Shown piece by piece: positions 1-8,008 of a stretch of 34,792 bases of DNA. The position numbers and the translations under genes were made by a program. Source of the stretch: Verrucomicrobiales bacterium (GTDB taxonomy: Bacteria > Verrucomicrobiota > Verrucomicrobiia > Limisphaerales > UBA9464). The stretch's first letter is position 1. Each line of letters begins with the position of its first letter. Location of the stretch: the NCBI GenBank assembly GCA_005805505.1, contig SYMJ01000138.1, forward strand, positions 1 to 34,792, read 5' to 3'. The notes beneath the pieces are model-generated. The model was not told the origin of the DNA. It saw only the letters and a program-made list of their open reading frames with translations, and did no database searches.

Positions 1-188
1 AGCGGCGGATCATAGGGACAAGCGCTTCAAAGGTTGCCTGCGGATGAAACTCCCGCAGCCGGCGTATGTCGATGGGGTTTGGGTTTGGTCAGCACTCGTG
101 GTCAGCACTCGGTACCCACCGTCTGTTCTTTCAACGTTCCGAATGAGCCCCACCGAAGACACCGTGAGGTCTCCTACGGCAACCCGAC
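1..188. other. No gene seen; short tandem repeat
   Basis: This stretch lies downstream of the second exbD on the minus strand. No supported coding region was found. One plus-strand frame stays open from the window edge to about 253, but it resembles no family I recognise and overlaps the end of exbD. At 86-111 there is a perfect tandem duplication of the 13-mer TGGTCAGCACTCG. No clear terminator with a T-tract is visible. Confidence 0.5.
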
Positions 189-611
189 TTACTTCTTGTC
201 GGCCCCTGTCACGTCAATGGCCATGGAGATCTTGTTGGCACCGGCAGCCTTAATAGCGTCGAGCACCCGCAGCACGTTGCCATGGGTCGTCTGATAATCA
301 GGCTTCAGATAAAACGGATAATTGGTATTAGACGCCACCTTGGCCTCCACGCGTCCGGCCAATTCCGAGAAGGGAAGCAGCTGGCCGCCCACCTTCAAGT
401 CGCCGTCGCGATCGATGACGATTTCCATCATGTCCGGCTTCTCCGACGACTTCGGGGCGACGGCCGACGGCAAGTCCATTTGCAAGGTGCGCAGCCGGTT
501 CATGGTCAGGGTGACCATCATGAAGGCGGCCAAGAGAAAGAACATCACGTCGATCAAAGGGATGATCTCGACGCGGGCTTTCTTGACGGAGGTGGGGGAT
601 CCAAGATGCAT
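189..611 (-). CDS. exbD: ExbD/TolR-type biopolymer transport protein (second copy)
   Basis: ExbD proteins are inner-membrane partners of ExbB. They couple the proton gradient to TonB, which opens outer-membrane receptors. This 140-residue protein has the family layout: a short cytoplasmic N-terminus with KKARVEI, one membrane helix (about 17-35) containing the essential aspartate D21 in PLIDVMFFLLAAF, and a periplasmic domain. It is last in the tonB-exbB-exbD-exbD series, 14 nt after the first exbD. The two ExbDs are nearly identical across the membrane helix but differ throughout the periplasmic domain, so they are paralogues with probably distinct partners and not a recent copy. TolR is the alternative name, but no tolA, tolB or pal is nearby. 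Confidence 0.9.
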   Translation of the reverse strand: MHLGSPTSVKKARVEIIPLIDVMFFLLAAFMMVTLTMNRLRTLQMDLPSAVAPKSSEKPDMMEIVIDRDGDLKVGGQLLPFSELAGRVEAKVASNTNYPFYLKPDYQTTHGNVLRVLDAIKAAGANKISMAIDVTGADKK

Positions 612-625
612 GGAACGAATTCGAT

Positions 626-1099
626 CTACTGGCTGTTGCGTTCGGCTTCCTTGGTCACGAAGGACACTCGAGTAAAGCGGGCGGAACGCACCTGCTGAAG
701 GACCCCGCCAATGGCCCGGTAGGGAGCGGATTTGTCGCCGGTTATAAAGATCGGAGTCTTCGGGTTCTGCTTGTAGCGCGAGTTCAGTTCCAGAACGAGC
801 GCCACCGTGTCCACGATGTTGGTACCGATGGCCACGGTGCCGTCCTTCTCGACACCAATGTTGATGACGTCCGGCTTGAAGTCGTCGGTCGCCTTTTTGG
901 CATCGATGAGTTCCATCGGACGCGTCTTCGACTGCTGCAGGCTCAAAGAAACCATCATGAAGGCCGCCAGAAGGAAGAACATCACATCGATTAGGGGCAC
1001 GATTTCGATGCGCGCCTTCTTAATCGGGACGGGCGACAAGAACTTGCCTCGCTTCCCGCTGATTAATGCGCCACTGCGGTCTCCTCCTCCTCCAGCCAT
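626..1099 (-). CDS. exbD: ExbD/TolR-type biopolymer transport protein (first copy)
   Basis: This is an inner-membrane proton-channel subunit of the TonB system. It has 157 residues, with a Gly-rich, basic cytoplasmic extension of about 25 residues longer than its neighbour's. The membrane helix at about 33-50 carries the proton-handling aspartate D38 in the motif PLIDVMFFLLAAFMM. A periplasmic domain follows. The start lies 3 nt after the exbB stop codon, which suggests translational coupling. The periplasmic half shares little with the downstream ExbD while the helix is almost identical, consistent with both pairing with the same ExbB. Confidence 0.9.
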   Translation of the reverse strand: MAGGGGDRSGALISGKRGKFLSPVPIKKARIEIVPLIDVMFFLLAAFMMVSLSLQQSKTRPMELIDAKKATDDFKPDVINIGVEKDGTVAIGTNIVDTVALVLELNSRYKQNPKTPIFITGDKSAPYRAIGGVLQQVRSARFTRVSFVTKEAERNSQ

Positions 1100-1102
1100 A
1101 GG

Positions 1103-1774
1103 TCAGGCGTTTTTGGCGGCGGTCTCGCGGCGGAAGGCCGCTGTGTCAAAGCCTTCCTGCTTAGCCTGGGTGACCATGACTTCGACGTTCGTTGCGGCGG
1201 TCTCCAGGTCGAACTTCAGTTTCTCCATCATCTCATTGTAAATGTTGAGAAAGAAGACGCCGATAATGGCGAGGCCCAAACCGGCGGCCGTGGCGATGAG
1301 CGCCTCGCCAATGCCGCCCTGAATCTCAGTCATGGCTCCAGCGATGCTCGATTCGCCCATCTTCTGAAAAGAACCCATGATGCCGGTCACCGTGCCCAGC
1401 AATCCGAGGAGCGGCGCAAGGGTGATGCAAGTGTCGATGAGCACCATGAATCGGCCCGCGCGTTTGATCTCCATGCCGGCGGCCACTTGGAGCGCACCCT
1501 GGAGGGATCCGTGCATGTGAGTCAGGCCGTGGTAGATCATGCGCACCACCGGGTCGTTGGATCCCTGCGTCTGGACCACGGCCGCCTTGAAGTCGCTGTT
1601 TTCCATCGCCCCCAAGGTGTTTTCCAGTTGAGCCATGTCGCGACGGCGCCCTAGCAGAAACCAAAATATTCCGCGCTCAGCGATGACCGCAAACAGGAGG
1701 ATGGCCACAAGAGCGATCGGATACATGATCGGTCCGCCCTTGGTGAAGTATTCGGCGAGGGTGTTTGCGAGCAT
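1103..1774 (-). CDS. exbB: MotA/TolQ/ExbB proton channel protein
   Basis: ExbB forms the pentameric inner-membrane proton channel with ExbD and energises TonB. The 223-residue protein has three predicted membrane helices: about 17-38, about 112-135 (around the small-residue-rich APLLGLLGTVTGI) and about 155-178 (AAGLGLAIIGVFFLNIY). The long cytoplasmic loop between the first two contains the conserved region before the TLAPLLGLLGTVTG signature of the MotA/TolQ/ExbB family. It lies between tonB (82 nt upstream) and exbD. No good Shine-Dalgarno sequence precedes the ATG. TolQ is the other possible label, but the tonB neighbour favours ExbB. Confidence 0.92.
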   Translation of the reverse strand: MLANTLAEYFTKGGPIMYPIALVAILLFAVIAERGIFWFLLGRRRDMAQLENTLGAMENSDFKAAVVQTQGSNDPVVRMIYHGLTHMHGSLQGALQVAAGMEIKRAGRFMVLIDTCITLAPLLGLLGTVTGIMGSFQKMGESSIAGAMTEIQGGIGEALIATAAGLGLAIIGVFFLNIYNEMMEKLKFDLETAATNVEVMVTQAKQEGFDTAAFRRETAAKNA

Positions 1775-1856
1775 TGTTGCGTGAGTCGTGTGGGTTAAAA
1801 AAACAGCGGTTGGGGAATGGACGTTAAATCCAGGGTCTTAATCTTAGGTTAGTATA

Positions 1857-2594
1857 TCACCGAAGGCGGTATTCGAAGGGAATGATCCAGTCCCCGGCAT
1901 CCTCAGGGCGGAAACGCCAAAGTCTGCGAACATGCTGGCGAAAGGCATTGTCTAATGTGGAGCTTCCGGAGGAGGCCAGAAGTTTCAACTCTGTAATCCC
2001 TCCCGTGGCATCAATCGTGACAAAATACTCTCCAGCTCCGGTTTCCCGTCGGATTTGTGCTTCCCGTGGATAAGAAGGTTCCGGCGTGAAACGTCCTGTA
2101 ACCGCCCCCTTGCCCGACTCGAAACGACGCGGTCCCGTCGGAGCCGCCGATACGTTGCGGCGGGTCTCCCGTGGCGGAGGGACGGCGAAGTTGGGATCCT
2201 TGGAAATAATCACCGGACCCTTCACTTCGATAGCGAAAGCGACATTGGCTTCGGCCGGTGCCACCACGATCGCCGGCACCGAGACCGGTTCAGCCGGGGC
2301 TGGCTCGTCCGGGGGGGGTTCGTCCTCGGACACGACTTTCTGCTGGAGCTCCGGTTTAAGTTCACGGATTTCAACCGGTTGGACCACTTCTTCGGCCGTA
2401 AACTTCTGGAGCTCTAGTCCAGGGGGGTGAGCAATTCCGAACACTCCGCCCGCTAGGAAGAGCGCACACACCGTGTTCATCCAAATCAGGCGGCGACCGG
2501 TGTCTTCGGCAGCCTGCGGCAAACTCGATCGATACAGTTCGGATCGTAGCCTGTAGGCGGATCCTGCTCTGAGCGCAGCCAAAGCGGTGCTCAT
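1857..2594 (-). CDS. tonB: TonB-family energy transducer
   Basis: TonB spans the periplasm and passes proton-motive energy from ExbB/ExbD to outer-membrane receptors. This 245-residue protein has a cytoplasmic N-terminus of about 35 residues (longer than in classical TonB), one membrane helix at about 36-55, a Pro/Glu-rich stretch at about 90-107, and a C-terminal domain from about 165. That domain contains the typical PSYPREA start and ends in a RLWRFRP element, as in TonB C-terminal domains. A convincing Shine-Dalgarno (GGGAGGAG on the minus strand, 2604-2611) lies 9 nt before the ATG, the best in the window. It is the first gene of the tonB-exbB-exbD-exbD operon. No receptor gene is adjacent, so the substrate is unknown. 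Confidence 0.88.
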   Translation of the reverse strand: MSTALAALRAGSAYRLRSELYRSSLPQAAEDTGRRLIWMNTVCALFLAGGVFGIAHPPGLELQKFTAEEVVQPVEIRELKPELQQKVVSEDEPPPDEPAPAEPVSVPAIVVAPAEANVAFAIEVKGPVIISKDPNFAVPPPRETRRNVSAAPTGPRRFESGKGAVTGRFTPEPSYPREAQIRRETGAGEYFVTIDATGGITELKLLASSGSSTLDNAFRQHVRRLWRFRPEDAGDWIIPFEYRLR

Positions 2595-3018
2595 GATTAG
2601 AAACTCCTCCCGCTAACTAGGCGATCGTGGTGAGAGTGATATTTAATGCGTTGAAGGTTTGCGCCAGACGGTGTCCGTCGGCCAAGCCCCTCGGCCTCGT
2701 TTTGAACGGGAATACGCTGGGGGATAAGAACCCAAAGTGGGCGTTGCTGGACCCAGCCCAACTGAAGAAAACCTTGAACCCTCGCTCTCAAGAGACCGGC
2801 ATCACCGGTCTTGGAACGGACAATCTGTAAGAATTGAACCAGATATCTCATTTCCTAAGCCTCTGTCCCTAAGAGCAAACTTTGTGCTATTCAGACGAAT
2901 CGTGACTACGGTGTAGTTTGATTAAAATTTACCATTCGACAACAGTTTGGTGGGGTCGCGCTATCAGTCCGGGGAGATCTCTGGCGTTAACAGCTCTTTG
3001 GCTAGGAAACTCCTCGTC
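2595..3018. other. Intergenic region upstream of tonB operon
   Basis: About 420 nt between the GYF/RDD gene and tonB. An 84-codon minus-strand frame (2597-2851) runs up to the tonB Shine-Dalgarno, but it has no recognisable domain and I do not call it. A perfect 7-bp inverted repeat (AGACCGG, 5-nt loop, CCGGTCT) sits at 2793-2811. The AT-rich stretch around 2919-2935 is a plausible place for the operon promoter, but I could not fit confident -35 and -10 boxes. Confidence 0.45.
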
Positions 3019-3702
3019 TCAATTGCGCGGAGTCAAAACCACCTGGGTCCCGGTGATGATATCGTGCAAGGCGCGCTGTTCCGGGGCCAAGATCATGAGG
3101 TACCCCAAACCGAAGCTAAGAATGCTGAGCAATTCGGCACAGTAGCGGCGAAAGGCTCCGCCATAACCGAGCGGCACACCGTCGAGGGTGACCACGCTGA
3201 GTCCCAGCAGCCGTTTCCCGGGAGTGGCTCCAAAGCGCCCCTGAAATCCCACGCTGTAGACGAGGCTCACTGATGTGTAGATGGCCGTGAAAATTAATTG
3301 GAACCTCAACAGCAGCCAAAGATCAGGCTGGGCATCGCCGGTCAATTCCAACTGCCCCTGCACCTGCTGCACGAGAGCCTGAAGCGATTCACGCCAGGGC
3401 ATCACCACCAAATTCACCAAAAACAGAATCACCATCCAGTCGGCCACGAAGGCCACCAGGCGGGGCACAAACCCAGCTCGGTAGAAAACCGGAGCCGACG
3501 GTGCTTGGGCCTCGAATTCCGGACGGGGCAGATCCCAGACCAACTCATGACGCGCCGAAGCCGAGAGCCAGCGTTCATCGGCCTCGCTCCATACCAACGT
3601 CGCTGAACCCAATCGCCCGTCCTGGGACCATTCGCGCAATTCCTCGAGCGAACCGGAGTATTCGCGACCATCGGAACCAATCATCGTGTAAGGTGAAGAC
3701 AT
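3019..3702 (-). CDS. GYF_2 + RDD domain membrane protein
   Basis: The protein has 227 residues from the chosen ATG; a longer frame opens at 3744 but adds a non-conserved leader. Residues 4-52 match a GYF_2 (DUF4339) domain, with YTMIG at the start, LREWSQDGRLG and a Trp-rich end. This is a small module often fused to bacterial membrane proteins. An RDD domain follows, with AGFVPRLVAFVADW in the first helix, two more hydrophobic helices, and the typical GATPGKRLLGL and late ALHDIITGT signatures. RDD proteins are multi-pass inner-membrane proteins, some linked to Na+/H+ exchange, but the role of GYF_2-RDD fusions is not established. The gene is divergent from the MoxR operon, with 132 nt between. 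Confidence 0.82.
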   Translation of the reverse strand: MSSPYTMIGSDGREYSGSLEELREWSQDGRLGSATLVWSEADERWLSASARHELVWDLPRPEFEAQAPSAPVFYRAGFVPRLVAFVADWMVILFLVNLVVMPWRESLQALVQQVQGQLELTGDAQPDLWLLLRFQLIFTAIYTSVSLVYSVGFQGRFGATPGKRLLGLSVVTLDGVPLGYGGAFRRYCAELLSILSFGLGYLMILAPEQRALHDIITGTQVVLTPRN

Positions 3703-3834
3703 GTGCGACGACGCTGAGATAGTGCCTCTGTGAAGAATCAGCAACCGACTTCATGATTGAAGATATTTAAAGCGTTGCGATTGAAACCGTCTCAAGTTCC
3801 GGGTGTCCTTGATTTCAGCGTCGCTTCCCCCCTC

Positions 3835-4842
3835 ATGAATTCCTCCGACTATCCAGCCGTTTCCGTCGCCGCGATCGAACAATTGACCGCCCGTCGACAG
3901 GCGTTGGTTGAGCAAATCGGCAAAGCCGTGATCGGGCAGCAGGAGATTATCGACAACACCTTGCTGACCCTGTTCGCCGGGGGCCATGCATTGATCACCG
4001 GCGTCCCCGGCCTAGCTAAAACATTGCTGATTCGCTCCCTCAGTCAGGCGGTGGATCTCCAGTTCAACCGCATCCAGGTCACCCCCGACCTGATGCCCAG
4101 CGACATCACTGGAACCGACGTCCTAGAGGAGGACCCGGAATCGGGCCGGCGACGACAGGTGTTCCTGCCTGGACCTGTGTTCGCCAACCTCGTCTTGGCC
4201 GATGAGATCAACCGGACACCGCCCAAGACCCAGGCCGCAATGCTTGAAACCATGCAAGAACGGCAAGTCACCGTTGGCGGGAAGACCTACCCGCTGCCAC
4301 GGCCTTTCCACGTGTTCGCCACCCAGAATCCGATCGAACAAGAGGGCACCTACGTGCTGCCCGAGGCCCAAGCCGATCGGTTCATGTTTTGCCTGAACAC
4401 AACCTATCCCTCCCGGTCCGACGAAGAACGGGTGGTGCGAGAAACAACCGGCACCTCGCAACCGATGATCACACCGGTGATCACAGGACCTGAACTCATC
4501 GAAGCACAGAAACTAGTGCGCAGTGTTCCGGTCAGTGACGAGGTGATCGCCTATGCGGTGAGGCTGGTCTCTCGCACTCGGCCTGAAACGCCGGATGCCC
4601 CATCCTACATCCGCGAGTTTGTGCGTTGGGGAGCCAGCCCCCGTGCCTCTCAGTTCCTGGTGCTGGGGGCCAAGGCCAACGCAGCGACCACCGGCCGCCT
4701 CTGCGCAGACGAAGAGGGGATACGGCGTGTGGCCCGACAAGTCTTGCGCCACCGCATTAATCCCAACTTCAACGCCCGCGCCCAAAAGGTCGATGTGGAG
4801 ACTTTAATCGACCGCCTTTTGAAGGACGTTCCCATTCGGTAA
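3835..4842 (+). CDS. MoxR-family AAA+ ATPase
   Basis: MoxR ATPases act as chaperone-like AAA+ machines that assemble or activate vWA-containing partner proteins. The protein has 335 residues from the ATG at 3835; an upstream TTG at 3757 would add 26 unconserved residues. Walker A is GVPGLAKT at 56-63 and Walker B is LVLADE at about 119-124, followed by INRTPPKTQAAMLETMQER. The ATQNPIEQEGTY motif typical of MoxR is present, as is a C-terminal lid domain with GASPRAS. It is first in a five-gene operon, with a DUF58 vWA protein starting 30 nt downstream. This MoxR-DUF58 pairing is characteristic. No Shine-Dalgarno is evident. Confidence 0.95.
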   Translation: MNSSDYPAVSVAAIEQLTARRQALVEQIGKAVIGQQEIIDNTLLTLFAGGHALITGVPGLAKTLLIRSLSQAVDLQFNRIQVTPDLMPSDITGTDVLEEDPESGRRRQVFLPGPVFANLVLADEINRTPPKTQAAMLETMQERQVTVGGKTYPLPRPFHVFATQNPIEQEGTYVLPEAQADRFMFCLNTTYPSRSDEERVVRETTGTSQPMITPVITGPELIEAQKLVRSVPVSDEVIAYAVRLVSRTRPETPDAPSYIREFVRWGASPRASQFLVLGAKANAATTGRLCADEEGIRRVARQVLRHRINPNFNARAQKVDVETLIDRLLKDVPIR

Positions 4843-4872
4843 CCCGGATCCATTGCCAGACTTGTTCAAGCC

Positions 4873-5760
4873 ATGTCCACACACCTCCCCATCGACTCAC
4901 GCTTGCTGGCGTCGGTGGAAGACCTGCCGCTCTTGGCCAGGACCGTCGTGGAAGGCTTCCTGGATGGGCTTCACCGCAGCCCGTTTCTCGGCTACTCAAC
5001 CGAGTTTGCTAGTTACCGTCAGTACGTTCAGGGCGACAATCTCCGCCACCTCGACTGGAAGGTCTGGGCCAGGAGTGACGCGCTCTATGTCAAACAGTTC
5101 GAGGACGACACCAACTACCGCGGCCAAATCTACCTCGACACCTCGGCCTCCATGGATTTCGGGACCGGGCCGGCCAACAAGTTCACCTTCGGCCGACTGC
5201 TGGCGGCGGCACTCGCCCATTTGATGATCTTGCAGAGGGATGCGCCCGGGCTGGTTCTTTTCGGACCGGACAGCCGTCAGGCTCTCCCCTGCGCCGCCTC
5301 GCGGAACCAGGCTCTAGAACTTTTCGCTGCTCTGGCCCGAGCCCAAGCCGGTGGCAAGACGATCGTTGGTCCGGACCTCTTCGGGATCGTCCAGGCAGTG
5401 GTCCGCCGCGGGCTCTCAGTAGTTATCTCAGATTTTTTTACCATCGATGATTCGGGCTTTGAACTCTTGCGCCAACTCCACGCCCACCGCCAAGAAACCC
5501 TCGTCTTCCACCTCCTGTCTCCCGAAGAGCTGGAGCTGCCCGAGACCGGGGAATGGATTTTGGAAGACAGCGAAACGGGCGAAGAACGCGTCGTCCATCT
5601 TGACGAGGCGCGCGAGGGATATCGTCAGCGGCTGGATGCGTTCTGCGATCGGTTGAAGAACGCGTGCGACGGGTACGAATTCGACTACGTGCGCCTCTCG
5701 ACCGGCAAGCCCCTCGACCAGGCTCTAATGACCTACCTCGACCGGAGGGGCTACCTGTGA
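4873..5760 (+). CDS. DUF58 (vWA-like) protein
   Basis: DUF58 proteins are the usual partners of MoxR ATPases and carry a von Willebrand A-like fold. This 295-residue protein has the DUF58 core at about 40-80 (GYSTEFASYRQYVQGDNLRHLDW and a following WARSDALYVKQFEDD-type segment). The metal-ion site is DTSAS at 89-93, followed by the rest of the vWA domain. No signal peptide or membrane helix is visible, so it is likely cytoplasmic or peripheral. The intact DxSxS suggests a metal-dependent interaction surface that could be the point of action of the upstream MoxR. The client is unknown. Confidence 0.9.
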   Translation: MSTHLPIDSRLLASVEDLPLLARTVVEGFLDGLHRSPFLGYSTEFASYRQYVQGDNLRHLDWKVWARSDALYVKQFEDDTNYRGQIYLDTSASMDFGTGPANKFTFGRLLAAALAHLMILQRDAPGLVLFGPDSRQALPCAASRNQALELFAALARAQAGGKTIVGPDLFGIVQAVVRRGLSVVISDFFTIDDSGFELLRQLHAHRQETLVFHLLSPEELELPETGEWILEDSETGEERVVHLDEAREGYRQRLDAFCDRLKNACDGYEFDYVRLSTGKPLDQALMTYLDRRGYL

Positions 5761-5800
5761 ATCACTTCATCGAGCGACAGCTCACTCACTGACACCCGGC

Positions 5801-8008
5801 ATGCCCTTCCTGTTTACCCATGCCTTCCTCCTGTCTGCCCTCGCAGGCCTAGGAATTCCCGTGTTGCTGCACCTCCTGCTCAAACAGCGCAATCCGCGCA
5901 TGAAGGTGAGTACGCTGCGCTTCTTCGAGGTCCTGGACACCCGCAGCTCCTCCCGACGCAAACTCAAGAACCTGCTGCTGTTGCTTCTCCGGTTGCTGGT
6001 CTTCGCGCTCATCGTCCTTGCCTTCGCCCGACCCTATCTCCCGGAGGGTTGGGGCGGAAAACCGCGCCCCAAGCGCCAAGATGTAATCCTGGTGCTCGAC
6101 CGATCCCTAAGCCTGCGGGCCAGCGATTCTGGCAAACCCCGCTGGCCGGCCGCGTTGGCGGAGGCCCGCCGCATCCTCGCCCCCTTGACTGAAAGCGATC
6201 GGGCCGCGCTGGTCGGGATCGGGGAACGCGCGGAGGTACTTTCTGGTTTTGGGCCGCCCTCCCTGATTCTGGATCGATTGAAGGATCTCCAACCCACCTC
6301 CTCTCGCGGTGATGTGACCGAGGCGCTTCGAGAGGCCCTGTCACTCGTGGCGACCCTCAATTCACCCGGCACTGCCTCTGTCACCGTCATCGGCGACCTC
6401 CAGCGGACCGGTGCAGACCAACTCAACCGCGTATCCCTCCCACGCTGGCTGCCGATCCAATTCATACGAGTCGGGCCTGCGGTCTCACCCAATGTGGCCA
6501 TCACCGATCTCCGACTTCCCGCCGAACCCAACGGACCACTGTCAATGATCGTCGCCAATTACGGAGACCAGCCGGTGCAAAATCACACGGTTCGGTGCGT
6601 CCTCGATGGGCAAACCATTTCCAAAGTCACCTTCTCCCGAGGAGCCGGTGTCTCGGACTCCCTGGAATGGAAACTGCCACGGCTCACAGCCGGCTGGCAT
6701 GAGGCCGAAGTCCAATTAGAAGTATCTGACGCGCTGGCCGAGGACAATGTCCGCCGACTGGCATTCCTGGTCCCGGAACGCATCCGCGTCGTCGCCGTGG
6801 AAAGCCGCAGCCAGGTTCGTTCGTTCGAAGAGCAAACCTTCTTTGTGGCCGCAGCCCTAGACCCGTTCTTCGGCGCCACCAATTCGGGCCAAGGTGGCTT
6901 CGTGGTGGAAATCCTCCGCCCCGAGACGTTAGCGGCAGCCGTGGCACCCAACGGCACAAAACCACCGCCCGACGTGGTGCTCCTGCCGGCGATGCGATCC
7001 CTCCCGGGTGACGCCGTCGCCGCACTCAATGCTTGGGTTGATCAGGGCGGTGGAATCTTCTTCTTCGGCGGCGACTCCCTAGAGCCCTCCCGCTTCAATG
7101 CGGAGTTTGGTGCGCTGTCTCCGGCGCAATGGGGATCGCCGGTTTCGGCCGACGCCGAAGTGCCTTGGCGCATCGGTGCCTTCGACCGGACAAGCCCCGT
7201 CTTCCGTCCCTTCACAGCGGCGCGGTCCGGCGGACCTGCCGTCGCTGAATTCACCCGTCGACACGCGGTGAGCGCCTCTCCACAGAGCGCCGTGCTGGCA
7301 CGCTTCGACGATGGGCACCCCTTCCTCTTAAGCCGTTCCGTAGGTCGGGGCGCTGTGCTCTTGGCCAACACCTCAGCGGACACCGCCTGGACGGACTGGC
7401 CCAAACACAAAAGCTTCGTTCCGTGGGTCATGGCGGCCGTCACCTGGCTGGCCGACCGCGGCGATGACCGCCTTCTACGATCCTCTGGACCGCTCATCAC
7501 CGGGACTGAGGGCCGAATCCTGTGGGGCAATGGAGGTGCTGACCTCAGCGCTCCGTCTATCCCATCTGCGGCGGCGATCCCCGGAGTGCTCACCGCGGCC
7601 TCGGCGAACGCTGCTACACCCACAGCAACACCCTCCCCAGCCTTCGCTCGCTTCGGCCTGCAGGTGCGACCCGCCTCCTCAGGTCCGCCACCGGCACTGG
7701 AAGTCCGATCCGATGGCACGGCGGTTTTCGAGGTCCCGATTTCCGGATTTTACAGCGTGACCGATAATTCCGGCCGAGAACGATGGCGTTTGGCCGCCAA
7801 TCCACCGCCGATTGAATCGGACCTCGCTGCCTTGGAGCCCTCGGCCGCCGATGGGCGCTTAGCCCGTCTTACCGATGCAGAATCAGATCTACCCCCCGGA
7901 TGGTTCGGTAACGAACCCGGCAGACAAGAATGGTGGCGCATCCTACTGGCTGCGGCCCTAGCTCTGCTGCTTATCGAAACCGTTGTCGCCAATCGCACAC
8001 ACCCATGA
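5801..8008 (+). CDS. BatA-like membrane protein with vWA domain
   Basis: The protein has 735 residues. The N-terminus matches the BatA/aerotolerance-type N-terminal domain: one helix at about 6-27, a linker containing LRFFEVLDTRSSSRRK, and a second helix at about 55-75. A vWA domain follows with the metal-ion site DRSLS near residue 95. After a beta-rich middle there is a class I amidotransferase-like fold (segments PDVVLLPAMRSLPGD and GGGIFFFGGDS). A C-terminal helix lies at about 712-730 (WWRILLAAALALLLIE). It is probably anchored in the inner membrane with large periplasmic parts. The start lies 40 nt after the DUF58 gene, and its stop codon overlaps the next ATG (ATGA). A Pro/Ala-rich insert occurs around 585-620. 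Confidence 0.85.
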   Translation: MPFLFTHAFLLSALAGLGIPVLLHLLLKQRNPRMKVSTLRFFEVLDTRSSSRRKLKNLLLLLLRLLVFALIVLAFARPYLPEGWGGKPRPKRQDVILVLDRSLSLRASDSGKPRWPAALAEARRILAPLTESDRAALVGIGERAEVLSGFGPPSLILDRLKDLQPTSSRGDVTEALREALSLVATLNSPGTASVTVIGDLQRTGADQLNRVSLPRWLPIQFIRVGPAVSPNVAITDLRLPAEPNGPLSMIVANYGDQPVQNHTVRCVLDGQTISKVTFSRGAGVSDSLEWKLPRLTAGWHEAEVQLEVSDALAEDNVRRLAFLVPERIRVVAVESRSQVRSFEEQTFFVAAALDPFFGATNSGQGGFVVEILRPETLAAAVAPNGTKPPPDVVLLPAMRSLPGDAVAALNAWVDQGGGIFFFGGDSLEPSRFNAEFGALSPAQWGSPVSADAEVPWRIGAFDRTSPVFRPFTAARSGGPAVAEFTRRHAVSASPQSAVLARFDDGHPFLLSRSVGRGAVLLANTSADTAWTDWPKHKSFVPWVMAAVTWLADRGDDRLLRSSGPLITGTEGRILWGNGGADLSAPSIPSAAAIPGVLTAASANAATPTATPSPAFARFGLQVRPASSGPPPALEVRSDGTAVFEVPISGFYSVTDNSGRERWRLAANPPPIESDLAALEPSAADGRLARLTDAESDLPPGWFGNEPGRQEWWRILLAAALALLLIETVVANRTHP

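Noticed and set aside
44-253. Plus-strand frame open from the left edge of the window
   Set aside because: It overlaps exbD, resembles no family and its codon use does not match the neighbours, so it is not called as a partial gene.
2597-2851. 84-codon minus-strand frame in front of tonB
   Set aside because: It has no recognisable domain or signal, its start has at most a weak upstream AGGAA, and its end overlaps the strong Shine-Dalgarno of tonB.
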